DNA from: Calditerrivibrio nitroreducens
GTDB taxonomy: Bacteria; Chrysiogenota; Deferribacteres; Deferribacterales; Calditerrivibrionaceae
Direction of reading: 5' to 3'
Length of the DNA: 51,529 nt
Assembly (NCBI GenBank): GCA_002878065.1
Contig: PNIN01000039.1
Span: forward strand, 1 to 51,529
The position numbers and the translations under genes are program-made. The notes under the pieces are model-generated. The model was not told the DNA's origin, did not search any database, and was given only the letters and a program-made list of their open reading frames with translations. Shown here one piece after another: positions 1 to 7,908 of this stretch (the first letter of the stretch is position 1; the number at the start of each line of letters is the position of its first letter).

Positions 1-1551
<1,551 letters not shown>

Positions 1552-2559
1552 TCACGAAAGTTTTATTATATTTATATCTTTATCTATTATAGATTGTCCT
1601 GTCAAAAAATATTGATATTTATCAAAGAGTCCCATAAAAAAAGAAACCCTTTCCACATCAAGACCACTTTCAAGCTCATCCAAAAGAAGAATTATACTCT
1701 TTTTTGAAAAATCTTCAACAACTTTTAAAAAACAGTAAATACAACATAAAGATAAACTTTTTCTTTGTCCAAACGAAGCTATATTTTCAAAAGACTCACC
1801 ATTTAAGTTAAACAAAATCCTATCCCTATGCGGTCCAGACAACACTTTTTTTATGATAAGCTCCTTATCTAAAATATCTTCATCAAGATGATTTGGAATG
1901 TAGGATAACGAAAAAAATTCGGTATTAAAAGATGGGATATCAATTAAATATTTTTCTATATAAGTATTAAAGCTTTTTATTAAATTTGATCTTTTATTAT
2001 GTATCTCTTTCGTATAAAAATACATTTTTTCATGTATCGACTTGTAGAGCAATCTATCTTTAACATCCTTTAAAATATACTTTTTTTTTAATTCCAATAA
2101 CTTATTATACCCCAGCAAACTACCGATATAAGATCTGTCAAGATAAAAAATTGTTCTATCTAAAAAATTTCTCCTCATCTCCTGTTCTTTGGATAGAAAA
2201 CCTTCATTTTCCGGAGAATAAAAAATAACCGGATGATTATGATAAAAATTTATGATGTTTTCGTGTCTTTTCCCATTTATGGTCAATCTTTTTTTAGTAT
2301 CGTAATACAAAGAGATATTATATTTTACATCATTCTCAACAAAATTAGATGATATTTCAAAAAATTTTTTTTCGATATTTATTAGAGATTTCAATCTATT
2401 AGTTTTAAAACTTTTACCCGTAAGGATAACAGAAATCCCTTCCAATAATGATGTTTTACCAGATCCATTTTTACCTGTAATATAATTTCTATAATCAAAC
2501 GAGAAAACACTATTTAAATGATTTCTGAAATTTTTCAGTTTTATATCTTTTAAAAACAT
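1552..2559 (-). CDS. recF: DNA replication and repair protein RecF
   Basis: RecF is an SMC-like ATPase that helps load RecA at single-strand gaps. The protein is 335 aa, slightly shorter than the usual 350-370. The Walker A motif GKNGSGKT lies at residues 29-36, near the N-terminus as expected. The signature region SFGQRKSLSLC and the Walker B/D-loop LLLDELESGLD are near the C-terminus. It follows dnaN by 12 bp and precedes gyrB by 6 bp, the classic order. The stop codon lies inside the gyrB ribosome site, which suggests coupled translation. Confidence 0.96.
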   Translation of the reverse strand: MFLKDIKLKNFRNHLNSVFSFDYRNYITGKNGSGKTSLLEGISVILTGKSFKTNRLKSLINIEKKFFEISSNFVENDVKYNISLYYDTKKRLTINGKRHENIINFYHNHPVIFYSPENEGFLSKEQEMRRNFLDRTIFYLDRSYIGSLLGYNKLLELKKKYILKDVKDRLLYKSIHEKMYFYTKEIHNKRSNLIKSFNTYIEKYLIDIPSFNTEFFSLSYIPNHLDEDILDKELIIKKVLSGPHRDRILFNLNGESFENIASFGQRKSLSLCCIYCFLKVVEDFSKKSIILLLDELESGLDVERVSFFMGLFDKYQYFLTGQSIIDKDINIIKLS

Positions 2560-2571
2560 CTTTTAAAAGAG

Positions 2572-3678
2572 TTAGCCTCTATCCATTGCAAGTGGTACGA
2601 TGAGATATTTATAATTTCCTTGTTCTGGATATATAAATACAGGATTTCTTCTTCCACTTAATTTTAAAATCACATTATTGCAGTCTATATGCGATAGAAT
2701 TTCTAATAATAATTTACCATTTAAAATGACATCAATCGGATCACCGCTGTACCTTATTGCGTTTAATTTATCAAAACCTTGTCCATACTCAGTCTCAAGT
2801 GTATAAACGGTAATTTGATCTGAGGATAGAGATAAAACAATTGCATGTGTAATCTCAGTTGATATGGGGAGAACTTTTCTTATATTATCTGATAAGATAT
2901 CTTTGTCTACCAGAACTTCTATAGGAGTTTCTGAAGAGAATAATGCATTTATAGATTTTACCGCTTTTTCAATCAGTCTTGAATATATCTTTATATTTCC
3001 AGCTATAAGCATGAATTGCTTTAAATCTGTATAAATTTCAATAGTTGATGTTCGATCGAGAACTTTTAAGATATCTGAAGCTGTCTTTTTTGGTATATTA
3101 ATGATAAATTCATCAGACTGCTCTTCCGGAAGTTGAATAACATAAGATGATATCCTCTGAAAGTCTGAAGAGTGAAGCTCAAGTTTGTTTCCATATACTT
3201 TTAAATGTAGACCTGTAAATTCTATTTTTGTGGCGTTTGTTGCCACACAGAAAAGGGTTTTGTCTAAAGCATCTGCAAGTAGAGAGGAATCAATTTTTAA
3301 GCTATATTCTGCTGTTATATCTGACATAGCTGGAAAAAACTCTGGTGACATTGTGGCTAAAGAAAAGTTTGCCTGACCAGATGATATTTTCAACCTTGAA
3401 CCATCAAAGAAAAACTCTATAATAGACGAATCTGAAAATTCCTTTACTATATCAAATAATTTCTTACAAATAACGGTTGTGGTACCTTCCATCTCCACAT
3501 CCAGATCCAGCTCCGCACAAAAACCGGAAAGTATAGAGTTTGTTTTGAACACTACTTTACCTTTTTCAGCCGAAATGTATATGTTTTGAAGAATCGTATT
3601 TGTGTTTTTCATACTTATGAAGTTTACCGCGTTTTGTAGTATGTAAAAGACCTCGTTTTTGATTATCTTAAATTTCAT
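2572..3678 (-). CDS. dnaN: DNA polymerase III sliding clamp (beta subunit)
   Basis: The beta clamp tethers DNA polymerase III to DNA. Its 368 aa is the normal length for the three-domain clamp. The N-terminus (MKFKIIKNEVFYILQNAVNF) and the C-terminal end (residues YLIVPLAMDRG) are typical; the latter contributes to the pocket that binds clamp-interacting peptides. The ATG at 3678 is preceded by GTGGGGT as a ribosome site. A promoter candidate lies at 3727-3755 in the 266-bp gap behind dnaA, so dnaN-recF-gyrB can be transcribed apart from dnaA. Confidence 0.97.
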   Translation of the reverse strand: MKFKIIKNEVFYILQNAVNFISMKNTNTILQNIYISAEKGKVVFKTNSILSGFCAELDLDVEMEGTTTVICKKLFDIVKEFSDSSIIEFFFDGSRLKISSGQANFSLATMSPEFFPAMSDITAEYSLKIDSSLLADALDKTLFCVATNATKIEFTGLHLKVYGNKLELHSSDFQRISSYVIQLPEEQSDEFIINIPKKTASDILKVLDRTSTIEIYTDLKQFMLIAGNIKIYSRLIEKAVKSINALFSSETPIEVLVDKDILSDNIRKVLPISTEITHAIVLSLSSDQITVYTLETEYGQGFDKLNAIRYSGDPIDVILNGKLLLEILSHIDCNNVILKLSGRRNPVFIYPEQGNYKYLIVPLAMDRG

Positions 3679-3944
3679 AATTACCCCACAATTATTTCTA
3701 TTAATGTTTTTTAAAAGATAATAGTAATAATAAACGAATTATTTTATGTTTACAAGTGAAAAATTCATCGAATTGATAAATTTTTATTGGATATTTTTTA
3801 TGTTCAAAATTGTGTGGGATAATGTTGAAAAATATTTAAAAAAATAATGTTAGTTTTATTTTGTATTCTTATCAAAGGCTATTCAGTGTTAAAAAGTGGT
3901 ATCTTTAAACATAAATTTGAATCTGATGTTTGAAATATGTTGGA
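3679..3944. other. dnaA-dnaN intergenic region, candidate origin zone without clear DnaA boxes
   Basis: This 266-bp, very AT-rich stretch is the only sizeable gap in the dnaA cluster. That makes it the natural place for oriC or for DnaA autoregulation. I find no exact TTATCCACA. The closest elements are two 10-mers with an extra C, TTACCCCACA (3681-3690) and the complement of TGTGGGATAA near 3812-3821. A run of TAG/TAA triplets at about 3722-3733 resembles a DnaA-trio but overlaps the dnaN promoter. Origin function is therefore unproven and the evidence is mainly positional. Confidence 0.3.
3727..3755 (-). promoter_or_regulatory. Candidate sigma-70 promoter of dnaN
   Basis: Read on the minus strand, TTGTAA (3750-3755) is separated by 17 nt from TATTAT (3727-3732). 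Transcription would start near 3720, leaving an untranslated leader of about 40 nt before the dnaN ATG. Confidence 0.45.
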
Positions 3945-5276
3945 TTATTTATAAATATTTCTAATTATGGTATTTATGACGCTTTTAAGCTCCTGATCAG
4001 ATTGTATTCTGTTTTGTATCTCTTTTATTGAATGAAGTACAGTGGAATGATTTCTACCGCCAAAAATATTTGCTATATCCTGTAAAGGTAAATTCAACTT
4101 CTCCCGTAAAATATACATGGCCACTTGTCTTGGATAGGATATAACTCTACTTCTGTTTTTCGATTTTATCTCCTGCAGCTTGACATTAAAATAACTACAA
4201 ACTGCATTAATAACAGATTCCGGTGTAACGATTATATCTTTTTTTATCATAAACTTTTCTAAGGCTTTTTTGGCAAGATCTATTGTGATCGGTTCATTGT
4301 GAAAAGTCGAAAATGCATTTAATCTTATTAGGGCACCTATAAGGTCCCTTATATTATCCCCTTTAAGGTTTTCCGCCAGAAAATGGGCCACTTCATCGGA
4401 AATATATATATTCATTATTTCAGATCTTTTAAGTATTATAGCCACCTTTTCATCCACAGAAGGTGGTTGTATATCCGCCACAAGACCCCATGAAAAACGA
4501 CTTCTTAATCTTTCTTCAAGATCTGGAATTTCATTTGGCTCTTTATCACTCGTAAGTACTATCTGCTTCTGCATATCATAAAGGGAGTTGAATGTGTAAA
4601 AAAATTCCTCTGTACTCCTCGTTTTACCAGCTAAAAATTGAACGTCGTCAAACAATAATAGATCTATATTTCTATATTTTTCCCTAAATATATCCATCGT
4701 TTTGGATTTAAGAGCATATATCATTTCGTTTGTAAATGCTTCACTTGATATGTATAATATTTTTAATTTTGGGAATTTTTCCAGAATCTTATTCCCTATT
4801 GCGTGCATAAGATGTGTTTTACCAAGTCCAACACCACCATATATGAATAATGGGTTATAAGTTTGAAAATAGCCTTCAGCAACTGCTAAAGCGGCCGCAT
4901 GGGAGAATTGATTGGAAGAACCCACCACAAAGTTATCAAATGTATACTGTTTGTTTAAATTAGTTGAATTATTTAATATGGTGTTTTGTGTTTTTACTGT
5001 TTGATCCTGAGCTTGTTCTCTGTATGACTGTGTGGATGATCCTATTACAATCTGAATTTCCGATTGTATGTTGTATTCTTCAAGAAATATCTTTTTAAGT
5101 GTTTCGAGATATTTATCTTCTACCCAATTTTTATAAAACCTATTGGGTGCTTCTATGATAATAAGATCCCCTCTCATATCCAGAATTTTAAGAGGTTTTA
5201 GCCAGGTATTAACTATTTGTGGTGAAAATCTAGCTTCAGCTAATTTTAATACCTCTTCCCAGAGATTATTATCCAT
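3945..5276 (-). CDS. dnaA: Chromosomal replication initiator protein DnaA
   Basis: DnaA binds oriC, melts it and recruits the helicase. The 443-aa protein has all four domains: N-terminal DnaB-interaction domain (about 1-85), a Gln/Asn/Thr-rich linker (about 85-110), the AAA+ domain with Walker A GGVGLGKTHLMHAIG and Walker B LLLFDDVQFLAGK, and a C-terminal DNA-binding domain with the signature FGGRNHSTVLHSI. The start is ATG at 5276 and it overlaps the ilvA stop by 8 nt (ATGGATAA). No good ribosome site lies at normal distance, so reinitiation after ilvA is likely. A promoter inside ilvA cannot be excluded. Confidence 0.98.
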   Translation of the reverse strand: MDNNLWEEVLKLAEARFSPQIVNTWLKPLKILDMRGDLIIIEAPNRFYKNWVEDKYLETLKKIFLEEYNIQSEIQIVIGSSTQSYREQAQDQTVKTQNTILNNSTNLNKQYTFDNFVVGSSNQFSHAAALAVAEGYFQTYNPLFIYGGVGLGKTHLMHAIGNKILEKFPKLKILYISSEAFTNEMIYALKSKTMDIFREKYRNIDLLLFDDVQFLAGKTRSTEEFFYTFNSLYDMQKQIVLTSDKEPNEIPDLEERLRSRFSWGLVADIQPPSVDEKVAIILKRSEIMNIYISDEVAHFLAENLKGDNIRDLIGALIRLNAFSTFHNEPITIDLAKKALEKFMIKKDIIVTPESVINAVCSYFNVKLQEIKSKNRSRVISYPRQVAMYILREKLNLPLQDIANIFGGRNHSTVLHSIKEIQNRIQSDQELKSVINTIIRNIYK

Positions 5277-6471
5277 ATATACTTATATCGTACCTTTTTT
5301 CTGTAAGGGTGTGTATAATCTCCTCAATGTGGGAGCTACCTTTTGTTTCAAGATGAAAAATAACTTTTGTGGATCCAACAGGTAAGTTTACATCGTACCT
5401 GAAATGCCTGATATCTAAAACATTGGCACCCAGATCCGCCACATCCCTTGTAACCTCAGCAAGAGAACCGGGAATATCTTTTAATATTACGGTTAATTCA
5501 AGGAATCTTCCTGTAGAGGCAAGACCTTTGTAAAATACCCTGGTGAGTAAATTAACATCGATATTCCCACCAGATAAAATCAAAACTACGTTTTTCCCTT
5601 CCACGGATAGTTTGTTTGACAAAATTGTGGCAAGAGGAGTTGCACCTGCACCTTCCACAACAAGCTTAGATTTTTCTATGTATTGCAATATTGCATAGGC
5701 TATCTCATTTTCAGAAACAAGAATGATGTCATCCACATATTTTTTACAATATCCAAAGGTTATATCCCCGGCCTCTTTAACGGCTATACCTTCCGCAATG
5801 GTATTGGAATTTGTAAGCTTTACTATATTACCTTTTTTTATGGCATTATACATCGAAGCGGCATTTTCAGCCTGTACACCAATTATTTTAATATTACTAT
5901 TTACATTTTTTACAAACTTGGAAATACCTGAAATGAGACCTCCACCACCAATTGGCACCACAATGGTGTCTATATCCTCTTTTTCTTTTAAGATTTCATA
6001 TGCAATTGTGGCCTGGCCATCTATGACATCTTCATCGTTGAAGGGATGAACAAAGAAGAGATTTCTATTTTTTGAAAGGGAAATAGCTTTTATGTATGCA
6101 TCGTCGTAGGATTTTCCGTGTAAAACAACTTCAGCACCATATCTTTTTGTATTTTCCACCTTTACAAGTGGAGTGATCTCAGGCATAACAATTACAGCAG
6201 GGATAGATAAAAGATTACAACCGAAGGCCACCCCCTGAGCATGGTTACCAGCAGAAGCGGTAATTACACCATTTTTGCATTTATCGTAGTTTTTCAAAAT
6301 TGCATTCAAAGCACCCCTGAGCTTGAAAGATCCAGTCCTCTGCAAGTTTTCCATTTTGAAGTATATATTGGCCTTATAAGGCTCTGAGAAGTTATTGGAG
6401 TAATAGAGAGGTAGATATTTTATGTAAGGTTTTATTCTTTCGTATGCTTCCACTATTTTTCCTATTCCCAT
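5269..6471 (-). CDS. ilvA: Threonine ammonia-lyase with C-terminal ACT domain
   Basis: This PLP enzyme converts threonine to 2-oxobutyrate and ammonia, the first step towards isoleucine. The PLP lysine is in SFKLRGALNA (Lys50 with the start used here), followed by ASAGNHAQGVA and the glycine-rich VPIGGGGLISG. A single ACT domain (about residues 325-400, beginning LELTVILKDIPGSLAE) indicates allosteric control. The 400-aa form resembles the short TdcB/IlvA class with one ACT domain. I choose ATG 6471 over the GTG at 6486 because family N-termini begin about here and because a promoter -10 lies at 6478-6483. It overlaps dnaA by 8 nt, an unusual partner for the replication cluster. Confidence 0.93.
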   Translation of the reverse strand: MGIGKIVEAYERIKPYIKYLPLYYSNNFSEPYKANIYFKMENLQRTGSFKLRGALNAILKNYDKCKNGVITASAGNHAQGVAFGCNLLSIPAVIVMPEITPLVKVENTKRYGAEVVLHGKSYDDAYIKAISLSKNRNLFFVHPFNDEDVIDGQATIAYEILKEKEDIDTIVVPIGGGGLISGISKFVKNVNSNIKIIGVQAENAASMYNAIKKGNIVKLTNSNTIAEGIAVKEAGDITFGYCKKYVDDIILVSENEIAYAILQYIEKSKLVVEGAGATPLATILSNKLSVEGKNVVLILSGGNIDVNLLTRVFYKGLASTGRFLELTVILKDIPGSLAEVTRDVADLGANVLDIRHFRYDVNLPVGSTKVIFHLETKGSSHIEEIIHTLTEKRYDISIYG

Positions 6472-6477
6472 GAAAGA

Positions 6478-6506
6478 TAGATACACTTATCTGAAATTAA
6501 GGTCAA
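6478..6506 (-). promoter_or_regulatory. Candidate promoter of ilvA-dnaA, predicting a leaderless mRNA
   Basis: On the minus strand TTGACC (6501-6506) is followed after 17 nt by TATCTA (6478-6483). A start 7 nt downstream of the -10 falls on the A of the ilvA ATG (6471). No Shine-Dalgarno sequence is present, in agreement with a leaderless transcript. Confidence 0.45.
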
Positions 6507-6526
6507 GAGGAAGTTAGAAATTTTTG

Positions 6527-6554
6527 TTGAAAAAATAATGATGGTCATTATAAT
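6527..6554 (+). promoter_or_regulatory. Promoter of the bacterioferritin gene
   Basis: TTGAAA (6527-6532) and TATAAT (6549-6554) are separated by 16 nt. The predicted transcript begins near 6561 and carries the strong ribosome site AAGGAGGATAT directly before the ATG at 6584. A Fur-box-like palindrome sits between and over these elements. Confidence 0.6.
6534..6552. promoter_or_regulatory. Fur/PerR-box-like palindrome over the bacterioferritin promoter
   Basis: The arms ATAATGA (6535-6541) and TCATTAT (6545-6551) are perfect inverted repeats around TGG. Against the 19-nt classical Fur box consensus, 15 of 19 positions agree, including both 7-nt arms. The site fills the spacer and overlaps the -10 of the downstream iron-storage gene, as expected for an iron- or peroxide-responsive operator. 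Whether Fur, PerR or another member binds is not decidable here. Confidence 0.55.
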
Positions 6555-6583
6555 ATGAGTATTAAAGTTTACAAGGAGGATAT

Positions 6584-7090
6584 ATGCACAAAAAGAGTAT
6601 TGAGCTTTTAAATCAGGCAATTGCTGAGGAGATGACGGCGCTTCAACAATATATGTATTTTCATTTTCACTGTGATGATCAGGATCTGGATATCTTGTCC
6701 AACATCTTCAGACAAAATGCAATACAGGAGATGATTCATGTGGAGCGTTTCGCCGAAAGGATACTATTCTTAAAGGGTGAAGTGGAGATGAAGGCATCAC
6801 AGGATGTTCAAAAGATTACCAATCCTGAAGAGATGTTAAAAATGGCCATAAAACTGGAAGAGGATACAATTGTCCTCTATAATAAATTCGCAAATGAATG
6901 TGCACAGCAAGGGGATTCTGTGACCAAACAGCTTTTTGAGTCGGTTATTGCAGAAGAAGAGAGACACTACGATGATTTCGACAAGGAATCTGAAAATATA
7001 ATAGCTTATGGTAAGGAATATCTTGTGCTTCAATCTATGGAAAGGGCAAAAAAGAGGGGTATACCCAGACCAACAACCCCTGTGGAATAA
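6584..7090 (+). CDS. bfr: Bacterioferritin-type iron storage protein
   Basis: This is a four-helix-bundle ferritin-like protein that oxidises ferrous iron and stores it. All di-iron ligands of the bacterioferritin ferroxidase centre are present by alignment with E. coli Bfr: E16, E49, H52, E92, E125 and H128. M50 sits where the haem-binding methionine of Bfr lies, so haem binding at a subunit interface is possible. The stretch ERILFLKG is nearly identical to the family. At 168 aa it is about 10 aa longer than usual, with a Pro-rich tail. A strong ribosome site (AAGGAGG) precedes the start. It is monocistronic up to a terminator at 7092, with a Fur-like operator upstream. A DPS or rubrerythrin identity is less likely. 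Confidence 0.88.
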   Translation: MHKKSIELLNQAIAEEMTALQQYMYFHFHCDDQDLDILSNIFRQNAIQEMIHVERFAERILFLKGEVEMKASQDVQKITNPEEMLKMAIKLEEDTIVLYNKFANECAQQGDSVTKQLFESVIAEEERHYDDFDKESENIIAYGKEYLVLQSMERAKKRGIPRPTTPVE

Positions 7091-7091
7091 T

Positions 7092-7115
7092 GGGTCAGTG
7101 ATTCTGACCCTTTTT
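7092..7115 (+). terminator. Intrinsic terminator after bfr
   Basis: The 7-bp stem GGGTCAG/CTGACCC has a 5-nt loop TGATT and is followed by five T residues. It starts 2 nt after the bfr stop and ends only 4 nt before the ATG of the next gene. Confidence 0.85.
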
Positions 7116-7119
7116 CCCT

Positions 7120-7908
7120 ATGTTAACACAAAAAAGTATAAAAGTATTCTGTACGGCAAGAAGGTACGATAAATCTGCTCTATTTTCATATCTGAGTAAT
7201 AGATACAAAACAACTATTATAAAAGATGCTGCTATTGTCGAATTACCGAAAGGTGGCGTAGCTATTTTTTTTAGTTATGGTGTTTCCGTTTTCTGGGATG
7301 TGGATTATGAAAGTCAGAGGTACCTTTTGGATGAAATATCGGAATACTCAAAGGAATTATTTCAAAAGCCTATAGTTGAAGACTTTAATTATGTTGTTGA
7401 TAATTCGCAACAAAATACAAAAATAACCCGTGACATATTTATTTTAAACGAGGATAGCAATCTGGTAAAGCTTGCCATTTCTTACCCCCTTTCCCAATCG
7501 ACGGAGCTTTATTATTTTGAAGAGGCAGTTATCACTATCATAAATAGGAACGAATTTTTAGTGAATGAATTGGTGAAAAGGGGAAGGATAAAATTGCCCC
7601 AGAAACAGCTTTCCATGGAAAGGGGTAAAATATTCAGGGAGATATCAGAAATATATCTAAGCTATGGCTTTCTGGATGTGCCGGAATTTTTCTGGGAATA
7701 TCCCGATTTAGAACCGTTGTACCAGTCGATAGCCAATTATCTTGATATAAAACCGAGGATTGAGGTTTTAAATAAAAAGCTTGCGGTCATACAAGACCTT
7801 TTAAATATGATCTCTGATGAGCAAAAGCACAACCATTCTGCCTTTCTGGAAACTGTAATTATAATTCTCATTGCTATAGAGATAGTTATAAGTGTTATAA
7901 AATGGTAG
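7120..7908 (+). CDS. DUF155/RMD1-family membrane-anchored protein
   Basis: The 262-aa protein matches the RMD1/DUF155 family by its N-terminal block (IKVFCTARRYDKSALFSYL), the middle pattern GGVAIFFSYGVSVFWDVDYE and a single hydrophobic C-terminal helix (about residues 240-260). In fungi relatives act in meiotic division and in mitochondrial translation; the bacterial role is unknown. The start codon lies 4 nt beyond the bfr terminator with no visible ribosome site or promoter, so expression may rely on read-through. No better internal start exists, since the family block begins at about residue 7. Its stop codon (7906-7908) directly abuts the stop of the convergent tamA-like gene. Confidence 0.75.
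   Translation: MLTQKSIKVFCTARRYDKSALFSYLSNRYKTTIIKDAAIVELPKGGVAIFFSYGVSVFWDVDYESQRYLLDEISEYSKELFQKPIVEDFNYVVDNSQQNTKITRDIFILNEDSNLVKLAISYPLSQSTELYYFEEAVITIINRNEFLVNELVKRGRIKLPQKQLSMERGKIFREISEIYLSYGFLDVPEFFWEYPDLEPLYQSIANYLDIKPRIEVLNKKLAVIQDLLNMISDEQKHNHSAFLETVIIILIAIEIVISVIKW

Noticed and set aside
5723-6049. Plus-strand frame of 108 codons inside ilvA
   Set aside because: Antisense to the conserved PLP-fold region; no ribosome site or promoter.
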